Positions 53,595 through 63,155 of a DNA stretch of 64,000 nt are shown piece after piece. A program made the translations under genes and the position numbers. This DNA comes from Pseudoxanthomonas sp. PXM02. Its GTDB lineage: Bacteria; Pseudomonadota; Gammaproteobacteria; Xanthomonadales; Xanthomonadaceae. The notes under the pieces are model-generated. The model ran no database searches. It had not been told where the DNA came from and worked only from the letters and a program-made list of their open reading frames with translations. Positions within the stretch are counted from its first letter, which is position 1, and each line of letters opens with the position of its first letter. The DNA is taken from assembly GCF_014851805.1 (NCBI RefSeq), contig NZ_JACVAK010000001.1, forward strand, positions 124,001-188,000, written 5' to 3'.

Positions 53595-54713
53595 TCAGGA
53601 CGTCATGCGATCCCAGAATCCCTTGACGCCATCGAGGAACGTCGCCGACTTCGGCGAATGCTTGCGTGCTTCATCGCCGACGAAGGTGGCCTCGAACTTC
53701 TCCAGCAACTCGCGCTGCTCGTTGGTCAGGTTGACCGGGGTTTCCACCACCACGCGGCAGTACAGGTCGCCTTCGCTGCGGCTGCGCACCGACTTGACGC
53801 CCTTGCCGCGCAGGCGGAACAGCTTGCCGGTCTGGGTCTCGGCCGGGATACGGATCTCGGCTTCGCCCTTCAGCGTCGGCACGCGCACGGTGTCGCCCAA
53901 GGCCGCCTGCGAGATGCGGATCGGCACCTCGCAATGCAGATCGTCGCCGTCGCGCTGGAAGATGTCGTGCTCGCGCACCCGCACTTCCACGTACAGATCG
54001 CCCGGCGGCGTGCCCGGCGGACCGGCCTCGCCTTCGCCGGTCAGACGGATGCGATCGCCGTTGTCGACGCCGGCGGGAATCTTGACCGACAGGACCTTTT
54101 CTTCTTCCACACGGCCCGCGCCGTGGCACTCGGTGCAGGGATTCTTGATGGTCTGGCCACGACCGCCGCACGTCGGACAGGCCTGCTGCATGGCGAAGAT
54201 GCCACGCTGCATGCGCACGTTGCCGCGCCCGCCGCAGGTCGTGCAGGTCTCGACCTTGCCATCCGCCGAACCCGACCCATTACAAGGTTCGCAGGCGATC
54301 AGCGACGGGATCTCGATGCGCTTCTCGACACCGGCCACGGCCTCTTCGAGATCCAGCTCCATCACATAACCGACATCGGCGCCGCGCCGTGCGGCACGTG
54401 CGCCACCCCCGCCGAAGATGTTGCCGAAGATGTCGCCGAAGATATCGCCCATGTCCGGGCCGCCCGGACCGCCACCGCCCATGCCGTGTTCGAACGCGGC
54501 ATGGCCATGCGCGTCATAGGTTCGACGCTTGGCGCCGTCGGACAGCACCTCGTAGGCTTCCTTGCATTCCTTGAACGCAGCCTCGGCGGCGGCATCCCCG
54601 GGATTGCGGTCCGGGTGATGCTTCATCGCGCAGCGGCGATAGGCCTTCTTCAGGTCTTCGTCGCTGGCGTCGCGGGCCACGCCCAGGACTTCGTAGTAAT
54701 CGCGCTTGCTCAT
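53595..54713 (-). CDS. dnaJ: Chaperone DnaJ
   Basis: 372 aa. J domain with HPD ([16 protein letters not shown]), a Gly/Phe-rich stretch ([19 protein letters not shown]), four zinc-binding CxxCxGxG repeats ([32 protein letters not shown]) and the C-terminal substrate domain. Co-chaperone that stimulates DnaK ATPase. Separated from dnaK by an intrinsic-terminator-like hairpin. Confidence 0.98.
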   Translation of the reverse strand: MSKRDYYEVLGVARDASDEDLKKAYRRCAMKHHPDRNPGDAAAEAAFKECKEAYEVLSDGAKRRTYDAHGHAAFEHGMGGGGPGGPDMGDIFGDIFGNIFGGGGARAARRGADVGYVMELDLEEAVAGVEKRIEIPSLIACEPCNGSGSADGKVETCTTCGGRGNVRMQRGIFAMQQACPTCGGRGQTIKNPCTECHGAGRVEEEKVLSVKIPAGVDNGDRIRLTGEGEAGPPGTPPGDLYVEVRVREHDIFQRDGDDLHCEVPIRISQAALGDTVRVPTLKGEAEIRIPAETQTGKLFRLRGKGVKSVRSRSEGDLYCRVVVETPVNLTNEQRELLEKFEATFVGDEARKHSPKSATFLDGVKGFWDRMTS

Positions 54714-54750
54714 GTGCTGTCAGGCTGGTCTCGCAGGGTCGCCGGATGGC

Positions 54751-54784
54751 AAAACGGGAGGCCGTGGCAGGCCACGTCTCCCGT
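54751..54784 (-). terminator. Internal terminator/attenuator between dnaK and dnaJ
   Basis: On the minus strand ACGGGAG-ACGTGG-CCTG-CCACGG-CCTCCCGT followed by TTTTGCC: a long stem with a small internal mismatch and a T-run, 24 bp after the dnaK stop. Partial read-through would give more DnaK than DnaJ. Confidence 0.7.
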
Positions 54785-54807
54785 CCGCCGCATCCCGTGG
54801 ATCGGGA

Positions 54808-56727
54808 TTACTTCTTGTCGTCCTTCACTTCGGTGAATTCCGCATCGACCACGTCGTCGGCCGGCGCGGACGCGCCACCCGCCGGGCCGCCGGCACCGGA
54901 CTGGTCGGCCGACGCCGCCGCGTACAGCGACTGCCCCGCCTCTTCCAGCGCTTTGGCCTTGGCTTCGATCTGGGCCTTGTCGTCGCCCTTCATCGCGGTA
55001 TCCAGGTCGGCGATCGCCGCTTCCACGCGACCGATCACGTCGCCGCCCACCTTGCTGCCGTGCTCGGCGATGGCGTTGCGGGTGGCGTGCAGCAGGCCAT
55101 CGGCGTGGTTGCGCGCCTGCACCAGTTCCTGGAACTTCTTGTCGTCTTCACGGTGTGCCTCCGCGTCGGCGACCATGCGCGCGATCTCGTCCTCGGACAG
55201 GCCCGAACCGGCCTTGATCTCGACCTTCTGTTCCTTGTTGGTCTTCTTGTCCTTGGCCGACACATGCAGGATGCCGTTGGCGTCGATGTCGAACGACACT
55301 TCCACCTGCGGCATGCCGCGCGGCGCAGCATCGATGCCGGACAGATCGAACTTGGCCAGCGACTTGTTGAAGCGGGCCTGCTCGCGCTCGCCCTGCAGCA
55401 CGTGCACCGTCACCGCGGACTGGTTGTCCTCGGCGGTGGAGAAGGTCTGCGAAGCCTTGGTCGGGATGGTGGTGTTCTTCTCAATGATCTTGGTGAACAC
55501 GCCGCCCAGCGTCTCGATGCCCAGCGACAGCGGGGTCACGTCGAGCAGCAGCACGTCCTTGACGTCGCCGGCCAGCACGCCGCCCTGGATCGCGGCGCCC
55601 AGCGCCACGGCCTCATCGGGGTTGACGTCCTTGCGCGGTTCCTTGCCGAAGAACTCGGCCACCGCCTGCTGCACCTTCGGCATGCGGGTCTGGCCGCCGA
55701 CCAGGATGACCTCGCCGATGTCGCTGGCGCGCAGGCCGGCATCGTTCAGGGCGATGCGGCACGGCTCGATGGTCTTCTTCACCAGGTCTTCGACCAGGGC
55801 TTCCAGCTTGGCGCGGGTCAGCTTGATGTTCAGGTGCTTCGGACCGGAGGCGTCGGCGGTCACGTACGGCAGGTTCACTTCGGTCTGCTGCGAGCTGGAC
55901 AGCTCGATCTTGGCGCGCTCGGCCGCGTCCTTCAGGCGCTGCAGCGCCAGCGGATCCTTGCGCAGGTCGATGCCCTGGTCCTTCTGGAATTCCTCGACGA
56001 GGTAGTCGATGACGCGCTTGTCGAAGTCTTCGCCGCCCAGGAAGGTGTCGCCGTTCGTCGCCAGCACTTCGAACTGCTTCTCGCCGTCGACGTTGGCGAT
56101 CTCGATGATCGAGACGTCGAACGTACCGCCGCCCAGGTCATAGACGACGATCTTGCGGTCGGCGCCACCCTCGCCCTTGTCCAGGCCGTAGGCCAGTGCG
56201 GCGGCGGTGGGCTCGTTGATGATGCGCTTTACGTCCAGGCCGGCGATCTTGCCGGCGTCCTTGGTGGCCTGGCGCTGGCTGTCGTTGAAGTAGGCCGGCA
56301 CGGTGATGACCGCCTCGGTGACGGTCTCGCCGAGGAAGGCTTCGGCCGTCTTCTTCATCTTCTCCAGGATGCGCGCGGAGATTTCCTGTGCCGACAGCTT
56401 CTTGCCATCGTTGGTCTGCACCCAGGCGTCGCCGTTCTCGTGCGCGATGATGTCGTAGGGGACCAGGTCCAGGTCCTTCTTCACTTCCGCATCAGTGAAC
56501 TTGCGGCCGATCAGGCGCTTCACCGCGTAGAAGGTGTTCTTCGGATTGGTCACGGCCTGGCGCTTGGCCGAGGCGCCGACCAGCACTTCGCCGTCCTTCG
56601 TGTAGGCCACGATGGAGGGCGTGGTGCGGTCGCCTTCCGAGTTCTCGATGACGCGGGCCTTGCCGCCGTCCATGATCGCCACGCACGAGTTCGTCGTGCC
56701 CAGGTCGATGCCGATGATCTTGCCCAT
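54808..56727 (-). CDS. dnaK: Chaperone DnaK (Hsp70)
   Basis: 639 aa. Nucleotide-binding domain with [17 protein letters not shown] and [16 protein letters not shown], then the substrate-binding domain ([20 protein letters not shown]) and a C-terminal lid ending [11 protein letters not shown]. The preceding 110 bp hold a heat-shock-type promoter. Works with DnaJ and GrpE, all encoded here. Confidence 0.98.
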   Translation of the reverse strand: MGKIIGIDLGTTNSCVAIMDGGKARVIENSEGDRTTPSIVAYTKDGEVLVGASAKRQAVTNPKNTFYAVKRLIGRKFTDAEVKKDLDLVPYDIIAHENGDAWVQTNDGKKLSAQEISARILEKMKKTAEAFLGETVTEAVITVPAYFNDSQRQATKDAGKIAGLDVKRIINEPTAAALAYGLDKGEGGADRKIVVYDLGGGTFDVSIIEIANVDGEKQFEVLATNGDTFLGGEDFDKRVIDYLVEEFQKDQGIDLRKDPLALQRLKDAAERAKIELSSSQQTEVNLPYVTADASGPKHLNIKLTRAKLEALVEDLVKKTIEPCRIALNDAGLRASDIGEVILVGGQTRMPKVQQAVAEFFGKEPRKDVNPDEAVALGAAIQGGVLAGDVKDVLLLDVTPLSLGIETLGGVFTKIIEKNTTIPTKASQTFSTAEDNQSAVTVHVLQGEREQARFNKSLAKFDLSGIDAAPRGMPQVEVSFDIDANGILHVSAKDKKTNKEQKVEIKAGSGLSEDEIARMVADAEAHREDDKKFQELVQARNHADGLLHATRNAIAEHGSKVGGDVIGRVEAAIADLDTAMKGDDKAQIEAKAKALEEAGQSLYAAASADQSGAGGPAGGASAPADDVVDAEFTEVKDDKK

Positions 56728-56792
56728 GATGGATGTCGCTCCCTAGCGAATGCTGATGTTGGACCCGGTGATCGACCGGGTGGATGGTCCCG

Positions 56793-56820
56793 ATATAGGG
56801 GTGCGATGACGCGGTTCAAG
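56793..56820 (-). promoter_or_regulatory. Sigma32 heat-shock promoter of dnaK
   Basis: On the minus strand CTTGAAC, 12 bases, then CCCCTATAT: a close match to the sigma32 consensus (CTTGAAA and CCCCATnT). It lies about 65 bp upstream of the dnaK start and inside the grpE-dnaK gap, so dnaK-dnaJ can be induced separately from hrcA-grpE. Confidence 0.8.
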
Positions 56821-56837
56821 CGCCATCGCGAAGGCGT

Positions 56838-57356
56838 TCAGTCGTGTCTGGCCACGACTACCAGCGCGGGGCGCAGCAGGCGGCCGTTGAGCACGTAGCC
56901 CTTCTGGAATACCTGCACCACGCTGCCGGGCGCGGCACCGGGGGCGTCGGCCTGGCTGATGGCCTGGTGGTGTTCGGGATTGAAGGCTTCGCCGGTGGGA
57001 TCGAGCAGGGTCAGGCCGTTGTCGCCGGCCACCTTCAGCAACTGCTTGAAGGTCAGGTCCAGGCCGTCCTTCAGCGGGCTGGGCTCGGTGCCTGCGGCGG
57101 CGAGGCCGGCATCGAGGCTGTCGAACACCGGCAGCAGGTCGCCCAGCAGGCGCTCGTTGGCGAACTTGCGGGCCTGCTCGATGTCGCGGGCCACGCGCTT
57201 GCGCTGGTTTTCCAGATCGGCGCGCTCCAGCAGCGTGGCGGCGCGCAGCTGGTCCAGCTCGTTGCGCAGTGTTTCCAGCTCGGCCAGCAGGGCGGCGTCG
57301 GTATCGGAGGGCTCGGGGGTCTGGCCCTGGGCGTCGTAGTCGTGCTGTTCGTTCAT
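56838..57356 (-). CDS. grpE: Nucleotide exchange factor GrpE
   Basis: 172 aa from the ATG at 57356. A long N-terminal coiled coil ([40 protein letters not shown]) and a C-terminal beta domain ([40 protein letters not shown]). Releases ADP from DnaK. Lies 41 bp after hrcA. Confidence 0.96.
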   Translation of the reverse strand: MNEQHDYDAQGQTPEPSDTDAALLAELETLRNELDQLRAATLLERADLENQRKRVARDIEQARKFANERLLGDLLPVFDSLDAGLAAAGTEPSPLKDGLDLTFKQLLKVAGDNGLTLLDPTGEAFNPEHHQAISQADAPGAAPGSVVQVFQKGYVLNGRLLRPALVVVARHD

Positions 57357-57397
57357 TTCGGTTCCCTGGCGGCCGGTCCAGCCGCCCAACCGGGAAC

Positions 57398-58447
57398 CTA
57401 TGGGGTCTGGGATTCCGGATTCAAGGCTGCGCCCAGGACATCGGCCGCCGCCTGCACCACCGGAATCACCCGGTCGTAGGCCATGCGGGTGGGCCCGATC
57501 ACCCCCAGCACGCCCAGCACCTGCCCGCCCGCCATGTATGGCGCCGTCACCACCGACACCCCGTCATGCGGTGCCAGCCCGGTGTCTTCGCCGATGAAAA
57601 TACGCACGCCCGGTGCGCGGATCGTGCGTTCCAGCAACTGCAGGATCTCGCGCTTGCGGGCGAAGGCTTCGAACAGGTCACGCAGCCGTTCCAGGTCCGA
57701 CAACTCCTGCACGCCCATCAGCCGCGTCTGCCCGGCCAGCACCACATCGTCGCCCGGGGGCGTCAGGGCCTGCTCGGCCAGCTCGATGGATTCGGCCAGC
57801 AGCCCCTCCATTTCCGTCTGCGCCCGGCGCAGGTCGCGCAGCAGGTTGGCGCGGATCTCGGACAGCGGCCGGCCGGCGAACTGGGTGTTCAGGTAGTTCG
57901 CGATCCGCTCCAGCTCCGACCGCTCGTAGGAGCGCCGCGTCTCGATGACCCGGTTCTGCACGTCGTTGTCGGCGAACACCAGGATCGCCATCACCCGCTG
58001 ACCGTCCAGCGGCACGAAATCGATGTAGCGGAACGCGAACTGCTCGCGCCGCGGCACGCTGACCACGCCAACGAAGTGGGTCATTGCCGACAGCAGCTCG
58101 GAGGCGTTGCCCAGCAGCGCCTGCGTTCCCGCCCCGGCAGACAATTCGGCCCGCAGCCGCGCCACCTCGCCGTCCCCGAGCGACTTCACCTGTACCAGGC
58201 TGTCGACGAACACCCGGTAGCCCTGGGCGGTCGGGATGCGGCCGGCGGAGGTATGCGGCGAGCTGAGCAGGCCGACCTCTTCCAGTTCGGACAGGATGTT
58301 GCGGATGGTGGCCGGACTGACTTCCAGCCCCGCGTGCCGGGCCAGCGTCTGCGACCCCACCGGTTCGCCATCGCGGATGTAGCGCGAGATCAGCGTGCGC
58401 AGCAGCTGTCGGGCGCGCGGATCCAGCGGGGGCGATGACGTGTTCAT
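57398..58447 (-). CDS. hrcA: Heat-inducible transcription repressor HrcA
   Basis: 349 aa from the ATG at 58447. N-terminal winged helix ([58 protein letters not shown]) and the GAF-like dimerisation domain. It represses groESL-type operons at CIRCE sites. No CIRCE inverted repeat was found next to hrcA itself. A promoter with TATCTA ending 6 bases before the ATG suggests a leaderless message. Confidence 0.96.
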   Translation of the reverse strand: MNTSSPPLDPRARQLLRTLISRYIRDGEPVGSQTLARHAGLEVSPATIRNILSELEEVGLLSSPHTSAGRIPTAQGYRVFVDSLVQVKSLGDGEVARLRAELSAGAGTQALLGNASELLSAMTHFVGVVSVPRREQFAFRYIDFVPLDGQRVMAILVFADNDVQNRVIETRRSYERSELERIANYLNTQFAGRPLSEIRANLLRDLRRAQTEMEGLLAESIELAEQALTPPGDDVVLAGQTRLMGVQELSDLERLRDLFEAFARKREILQLLERTIRAPGVRIFIGEDTGLAPHDGVSVVTAPYMAGGQVLGVLGVIGPTRMAYDRVIPVVQAAADVLGAALNPESQTP

Positions 58448-58453
58448 GGCAGC

Positions 58454-58482
58454 TAGATAACGTCGCGCCCTCACCTTTGCAA
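58454..58482 (-). promoter_or_regulatory. Promoter of hrcA
   Basis: On the minus strand TTGCAA (58482-58477), exactly 17 bp, then TATCTA (58459-58454). The -10 ends 6 bases before the hrcA ATG, so transcription would start at or next to the start codon. Confidence 0.65.
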
Positions 58483-58536
58483 GCCGCCGCGCCCGGTGTC
58501 TCAGTCTATGAGCCGGGTCCGCTTACAATCCGCCGC

Positions 58537-60204
58537 ATGCTCAGACATCTCGCGCTCAAGGATTTCGCCGTCGTCCGTGCCGCCGAACTGGAGTTCGGCG
58601 ATGGCATGACCGTCATTTCCGGCGAAACCGGCGCCGGCAAGTCGCTGCTGGTCGACGCACTCGGCTTCCTGTCCGGCCTGCGCGCCGACAGTGGCGTGGT
58701 CCGTCACGGTGCGGAACGGGCCGAACTGTCCGCCGAGTTCGCCGCCGCTGTCGGTTCGCCCGCGCAAGCGTGGCTGGCCGACAACGAGCTGGACGACGAC
58801 GGCCAGTGCCAGCTGCGCCGGGTGATCCGCGCCGATGGCGGCTCGCGCGCCTGGATCAATGGCCGCAGCGTGACCCTGTCGCAACTGACCGAACTGGCGG
58901 GGCGCCTCGTCGAGATCCATGGCCAGCACGAGCACCAGGCCCTGCTCGCCCGCAACAGCCAGCTGGACCTGCTGGATGCCTTCGCCCGCAGCGACGCCGA
59001 GCGCGCCGCCGTGCGCGAGGCGGCCCGGCACTGGACGGTGCTGCTGCGGGAACGCGAGCAGCTGTCAGGCCAAGGGGATGTCTCCGACCGGATCAACTAC
59101 CTCGAACACCAGCTGGCGGAACTGCAGCGCGAGGACCTTGCTCCCGCCGCGCTGGAGGCGCTGGTGACCAGCCACCGCCGGCAGGCGCACGCCACCGGGT
59201 TGATCCAGGCCTGCGACGCTGCGCTGAGTCAGTTGGCCGGCGACGACACACCCTCGCTGGCGAGGCAGCTGCAGCAGGTGCGGGCCGATCTCGCCCGGCA
59301 GGCAGAGCACGAACCCCGCCTGCGCGACGTGGATGCACTGCTCGAAGGCGCCGGCATCCAGATCGAGGAAGCCCTCTCCCTGCTGGGCCAGGTGCGCGAC
59401 GATCTCGATGGCGAACCCCTGCAGTTCGATGCCCTGGAACGCAAGCTGGCCCGCGTACATGACCTGGCGCGCAAGCACCGAGTGTCGCTGGACGGGCTGC
59501 AGGAACAACACGACCGCCTGGCCGCCGAACTGGACTCGCTGCGCGGCGCCGGCGAGCGCCTGATCCTGCTCAATGGCGAGATCGACGTGGCCAAGGGGAC
59601 ATGGCGCGATGCCGCCGCCGCACTGACGCACACACGCCAGCGTGCCGCGAAAGCCCTGGGGGCCACCACCACCACGCTGATTGCCGAATTGGGCATGGGC
59701 GGGGGCCGCTTCGAGATCGCGCTGGAACCACAGGACAGCGAGCGTCCGGACCCCACGGGTGCCGAACGCGTCGAATTCCTTGTCTCGGCCAATGCGGGAC
59801 AGCCGCCACGCGCGCTGCGCAAGGTGGCATCGGGTGGCGAACTGGCGCGCATCTCACTCGCCATCGAAGTCGCCGCGCTGGGCCTGGACGCCGTCCCGAC
59901 CATGATCTTCGACGAGGTGGACACCGGCATCGGCGGCGCCGTGGCCGAGATCGTCGGCCAGAAACTGCGCGCACTCGGCGCGGAGCGGCAGGTGCTGTGC
60001 GTGACCCACCTGCCGCAAGTCGCCGCGCAGGGCCACGCGCACTACCGCGTCAGCAAGGCGCCGGTGGACGGCATGACACAGAGTGCGGTCGAGAAGCTGG
60101 GCGCGAAGCAGCGCGAAGAGGAACTCGCCCGCATGCTGGGGGGCGTGGAAGTCAGCAAGGAGGCCCACGCCGCGGCCAAGCGACTGCTGGCCAACGCGGT
60201 CTGA
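58537..60204 (+). CDS. recN: DNA repair protein RecN
   Basis: 555 aa. SMC-like ATPase: Walker A GETGAGKS at 29-36, coiled-coil middle (residues about 155-370), signature VASGGELARISLAIE near 429 and Walker B MIFDEVDTGIGG near 455. Acts early in double-strand-break repair. TACAAT ends 7 bases before the ATG at 58537, again a probably leaderless start; no LexA box was recognised. Divergent from hrcA. Confidence 0.96.
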   Translation: MLRHLALKDFAVVRAAELEFGDGMTVISGETGAGKSLLVDALGFLSGLRADSGVVRHGAERAELSAEFAAAVGSPAQAWLADNELDDDGQCQLRRVIRADGGSRAWINGRSVTLSQLTELAGRLVEIHGQHEHQALLARNSQLDLLDAFARSDAERAAVREAARHWTVLLREREQLSGQGDVSDRINYLEHQLAELQREDLAPAALEALVTSHRRQAHATGLIQACDAALSQLAGDDTPSLARQLQQVRADLARQAEHEPRLRDVDALLEGAGIQIEEALSLLGQVRDDLDGEPLQFDALERKLARVHDLARKHRVSLDGLQEQHDRLAAELDSLRGAGERLILLNGEIDVAKGTWRDAAAALTHTRQRAAKALGATTTTLIAELGMGGGRFEIALEPQDSERPDPTGAERVEFLVSANAGQPPRALRKVASGGELARISLAIEVAALGLDAVPTMIFDEVDTGIGGAVAEIVGQKLRALGAERQVLCVTHLPQVAAQGHAHYRVSKAPVDGMTQSAVEKLGAKQREEELARMLGGVEVSKEAHAAAKRLLANAV

Positions 60205-60225
60205 TCCGCGCTATCGCGGGGTCTT

Positions 60226-60290
60226 GTGGGAGCGACGTAAGTCGCGATGAGGCATCACCGACGCAGCCTCGCGACTTACGTCGCTCCCAC
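60226..60290. repeat. REP-like palindrome, copy 2
   Basis: GTGGGAGCGACGT-A-AGTCGCGA and TCGCGACT-T-ACGTCGCTCCCAC, a 22-bp perfect stem with a 21-base loop. Identical to copies 1 and 3 except for the compensated A-T pair at the 14th position. It lies between the convergent recN and fur genes and may also end their transcription. Confidence 0.9.
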
Positions 60291-60310
60291 AGCCCTACAT
60301 CAGAGGGATT

Positions 60311-60715
60311 TCAGCGCTTCTTGCGCACGTAGAGCACCAGCGAATGCTCTTCCAGCTCGTAGCCGTGCTTGGCGGCGATCTCGCGCTGCAGCTTCTCGAT
60401 CTCGGCGCTTTCGAACTCGATGATCTTGCCGGTGTCGACGTCGACCATGTGGTCGTGGTGGCCGCCGCGGTCGAGCTCGTAGACGGCTTGGCCGCCCTCG
60501 AAGTTGTGCTTCAGCACCAGGCCGGCGGCCTCGAACTGGGTCAGCACGCGATACACGGTGGCGAGGCCGATTTCGTCGCCGTGATCCAGCAGCTGCCGGT
60601 AGATGTCTTCCGCGCTCAGGTGATGCTGGGCGTTCTTCTGCTCCAGCAACTCCAGGATGCGCATGCGCGGGTGGGTGACCTTGAGGCCGACTTTGCGAAG
60701 GTCCTGCGATTCCAT
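60311..60715 (-). CDS. fur: Ferric uptake regulator Fur
   Basis: 134 aa from the ATG at 60715 with GGAG upstream. Winged helix (HLSAEDIYRQLLDHGDEIGL, ATVYRVLTQFEAAGLV) and metal-binding dimer domain (GGHHDHMVDVDTGKIIEFES). The cysteines that bind structural zinc in E. coli Fur are replaced (HMVDVDTGK), as in Pseudomonas aeruginosa Fur. Represses iron-uptake genes with Fe(II). Divergent from bamE, the common fur/bamE (omlA) arrangement. Confidence 0.96.
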   Translation of the reverse strand: MESQDLRKVGLKVTHPRMRILELLEQKNAQHHLSAEDIYRQLLDHGDEIGLATVYRVLTQFEAAGLVLKHNFEGGQAVYELDRGGHHDHMVDVDTGKIIEFESAEIEKLQREIAAKHGYELEEHSLVLYVRKKR

Positions 60716-60818
60716 GGCGTCTCCGTTCACTCTCGGTTTAGCGCCAGCTGCCTGAAGCGCGGTTGCGGCGGTCCGTGGGAGTGTATCATCGGCCCGGTTT
60801 CCCACCGTACCCGTCCCA

Positions 60819-61211
60819 ATGCGCAAATTCCTGCTGGTTGCCGTCCTCGCTTCCGCCACTGCCGGCTGCGGCATCCTCTACAAGCAGCCGATCTACCAGG
60901 GCAACCTGATCGAGAAGACGGCCGTCGAGCAGTTGCAGGTGGGACAGAGCAAGCAGCAGGTGCAGTCGTTGCTGGGCAGCCCCTCGATCGCCGACCCGTT
61001 CCATGCCGATCGCTGGGACTACACCGCCAGCAACCGCACCAACCGCCGCGGGACCACCGAGATCAAGAACCTGACCCTGGTCTTCAACGGTGGCACGCTG
61101 GCGAGTTGGGAAGGCGAGTACTTCCCCGAAGCCGACCTGCAGCTTTCGCAAGACGTGCGCAAGTTCGGTCCGAACCTCGCGAAAGAAAAGAAGAAGGGCG
61201 GCCGCCGCTGA
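60819..61211 (+). CDS. bamE: Outer-membrane assembly lipoprotein BamE
   Basis: 130 aa. Lipobox ASATAG-C17. SmpA/OmlA fold: IYQGNLIEKTAVEQLQVGQS, KQQVQSLLGSPSIADPFHAD, RWDYTASNRTNRRGTTEIKN. Small subunit of the BAM complex inserting beta-barrel proteins. The C-terminal tail is unusually Lys-rich (LAKEKKKGGRR). Confidence 0.95.
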   Translation: MRKFLLVAVLASATAGCGILYKQPIYQGNLIEKTAVEQLQVGQSKQQVQSLLGSPSIADPFHADRWDYTASNRTNRRGTTEIKNLTLVFNGGTLASWEGEYFPEADLQLSQDVRKFGPNLAKEKKKGGRR

Positions 61212-61223
61212 CGGTGGGCCCGC

Positions 61224-61472
61224 TCAACCGCGCGCCCGACGGCGGCGCGCGTCCTTGGGATCGATAAGCAGCGGCCGCAGCACTTCCACGCGGTCGTCCG
61301 CGCGTAGCGCCGTCTCAGCCGTAGCATTCACGCCATGGATCGCGATCGCCGCATGGGCCGCATCCGCAAAGCCGCTGGCCGCCAGCGCATCCGCCACGAC
61401 GGCACCGTCGGGCAGGTCCAACACCACCGACTCGAACCGATGCGGCCAGGCACGGATCACTTCCACCCTCAC
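61224..61472 (-). CDS. rnfH: RnfH-family ubiquitin-like protein (RatB)
   Basis: 82 aa with a GTG start at 61472. Ubiquitin-like beta-grasp: VEVIRAWPHRFESVVLDLPD, ALAASGFADAAHAAIAIHGV, DDRVEVLRPLLIDPKDARRR, the family C-terminus. Lies 1 bp after the ratA stop; the ratA-rnfH pair opposite smpB is conserved in many gammaproteobacteria. Molecular role poorly defined. Confidence 0.9.
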   Translation of the reverse strand: MRVEVIRAWPHRFESVVLDLPDGAVVADALAASGFADAAHAAIAIHGVNATAETALRADDRVEVLRPLLIDPKDARRRRARG

Positions 61473-61473
61473 G

Positions 61474-61902
61474 TCATTCCCCGCGGTCGGCGGCGCGCAC
61501 GAAATCGTCCACCATGCGGTCAGCCAAGCCTTGGAAGCCCAGCGCCATCGCGGGCGCCAGCAACCGGCTGGACGGCTCGAACTCCAGCGTCAGCGTGACC
61601 TTGCAGGCGGATTCGTCCAGCGCATGGAAGTCCCAGCGCCCGTGCAGCTTGCGGAACGGGCCGTCGACCAGGTTCATGTCGATGCGGTGCGGACGGTCCA
61701 GCGCGTTCTCGGTGGTGAACCACGTACGCAGCGAGCCCAGCCCGAGGTCCAGCCGGGCGACCAGCCTCGCCTCGCCCTGCTCGATCAGCTCGGCCGCGCT
61801 GCACCAGTCGAACCGCCGCGGGTAGGCCGCCACGTCGTTGACCAGGTCGAACATCCGGGTGGCCGAGTGTTCGACCAGGGCGCTGCGGCGGATCGTATGC
61901 AT
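61474..61902 (-). CDS. ratA: RatA / COQ10-like START-domain protein
   Basis: 142 aa from the ATG at 61902. START-fold signatures: [40 protein letters not shown] and [20 protein letters not shown]. Annotated as a translation-inhibiting toxin (RatA) in E. coli and as a ubiquinone-binding protein in mitochondria; the second role is more likely physiological. Divergent from smpB. Confidence 0.92.
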   Translation of the reverse strand: MHTIRRSALVEHSATRMFDLVNDVAAYPRRFDWCSAAELIEQGEARLVARLDLGLGSLRTWFTTENALDRPHRIDMNLVDGPFRKLHGRWDFHALDESACKVTLTLEFEPSSRLLAPAMALGFQGLADRMVDDFVRAADRGE

Positions 61903-61943
61903 GTGGCTCGCGTAGGGTTCCGCCTTCGGCGACAATAGGACGG

Positions 61944-62432
61944 ATGGCAAAGAAACCGGACAAGAATAAAGCAACGGGCACGATTGCGCTGAACAAGCGC
62001 GCCCGTCACGAGTACCACTTCGAGGAGCGCTACGAAGCGGGCCTCGCCCTGCAGGGCTGGGAGCTGAAGGCGATCCGCGCCGGCCGCGCGAACATCACCG
62101 AGGCCTACGCGATCGTCCGCCACGGCGAGATCTTCCTGTTCGGTGCGCAGATCACGCCGCTGATCCAGGCCTCCAGCCATGTGGTGGCCGATGACCGTCG
62201 CACCCGCAAGCTGCTGCTGCACCGGAACGAGATCGACAGCCTGATTGGCAAGGTCGAACGCGACGGTTACACGCTGGTGCCGACCTCGCTGTACTGGAAG
62301 GGCAACAAGGTGAAGGCCGAGATTGCCCTGGCCAAGGGCAAGCAGACCCACGACAAGCGGGCCAGCGAGAAGGATCGCGACTGGGCACGCGAAAAATCCC
62401 GCGTGATGCGCCAGCATAATAAGGACGCATGA
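61944..62432 (+). CDS. smpB: SsrA-binding protein SmpB
   Basis: 162 aa. [40 protein letters not shown] and [20 protein letters not shown] are family blocks; the basic C-terminal tail ([20 protein letters not shown]) enters the mRNA channel. Binds tmRNA (ssrA), encoded 240 bp downstream, for ribosome rescue. GACAAT ends 7 bases before the ATG. Confidence 0.97.
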   Translation: MAKKPDKNKATGTIALNKRARHEYHFEERYEAGLALQGWELKAIRAGRANITEAYAIVRHGEIFLFGAQITPLIQASSHVVADDRRTRKLLLHRNEIDSLIGKVERDGYTLVPTSLYWKGNKVKAEIALAKGKQTHDKRASEKDRDWAREKSRVMRQHNKDA

Positions 62433-62450
62433 GGCATCGAGGTGCCGAAT

Positions 62451-62551
62451 GTGGGAGCGACGTCAGTCGCGATCGCTCTTCCCGGTAACCCTCTCAGCGC
62501 GATTGCGCACTGCGCTACCGAACAGGAGCTCGCGACTGACGTCGCTCCCAC
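62451..62551. repeat. REP-like palindrome, copy 3 (long loop)
   Basis: GTGGGAGCGACGT-C-AGTCGCGA and TCGCGACT-G-ACGTCGCTCCCAC, the same 22-bp arms with a compensated C-G pair at the 14th position. The 57-base loop contains a second, smaller inverted repeat (AGCGCGATTGCGCACTGCGCT). Located between smpB and ssrA. Confidence 0.9.
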
Positions 62552-62614
62552 ATCGGATGTTCCTGTGTGAATATCCCCAAGTGAAGCCCGGTTGACCCTG
62601 ATACGCCCCGAACC

Positions 62615-62643
62615 TTGTCACCTGCCTATCCCACCCCTACACT
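62615..62643 (+). promoter_or_regulatory. Promoter of ssrA
   Basis: TTGTCA (62615-62620), 17 bp, TACACT (62638-62643). Transcription would begin about 20 nt before the mature tmRNA 5' end, consistent with a processed precursor. Confidence 0.65.
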
Positions 62644-62671
62644 TCCCTTCGTCAGGACGTTTCTGACTCCC

Positions 62672-63025
62672 GGGGGTGCACTGGCTTCGACGGGGGTTGC
62701 GAAGTTGCCTGGTGCATGCCGAGGGGGCAGCTTTCCTCGTAAATCCAGCGGCAAAACTCTAGTTGCCAACGACGACAACTACGCTCTGGCCGCTTAAGGC
62801 CTAAGCCCTGAAACTGCTTGTGTCCGTGCTCGCAGCGTAAGGTCATCATCACGGAATCGCCGGGAGTGGCTGCCTGTCAGCATCCGGTTAACCTAAAACA
62901 GGCTGGTCCTGCGGTGCGCTTTGCCCACCGTGCTGTCGCAGGACGAGATCCAACGGCGGGATAAGCATGTAGTACCGGGGATGGAGTGCCTTCGGACGGC
63001 GGTTCAATTCCGCCCACCTCCACCA
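62672..63025 (+). ncRNA. ssrA: Transfer-messenger RNA (tmRNA)
   Basis: 354 nt. The 5' GGGGGTG pairs with CACCTCC before the 3' ACCA, giving the tRNA-Ala-like acceptor; the T-arm GGCGG-TTCAATT-CCGCC is intact. GGCTTCGACGGGGGTTGCG is the conserved 5' region. The tag reading frame starts at GCC (62765) and encodes ANDDNYALAA before TAA at 62795-62797. It frees stalled ribosomes and marks products for ClpXP and ClpAP. A strong terminator follows. Confidence 0.97.
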
Positions 63026-63030
63026 TTCAG

Positions 63031-63063
63031 AAAGCCGGAACCTCACGGTTCCGGCTTTTTCTT
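63031..63063 (+). terminator. Intrinsic terminator of ssrA
   Basis: AAAGCCGGAAC-CTCAC-GGTTCCGGCTTTTTCTTT: an 11-bp stem with a T-run starting 6 nt after the tmRNA 3' end. Confidence 0.92.
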
Positions 63064-63155
63064 TGCCCACCGGCTGCGCTCGCCTCAGATTGAACCTGAA
63101 TCCGGCAGCCGGCTTGGTGCTTCCTGTAAAATCGCCGTCTTTTTTGAGCGTCAGC

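Noticed and set aside
58448-58536. CIRCE element in front of hrcA
   Set aside because: No TTAGCACTC-N9-GAGTGCTAA-like inverted repeat is present in the hrcA-recN gap or the grpE-dnaK gap.
62990-63025. Separate tRNA gene suggested by GGTTCAATTCC...CCACCA
   Set aside because: It is the tRNA-like 3' end of tmRNA and pairs with the 5' end at 62672.
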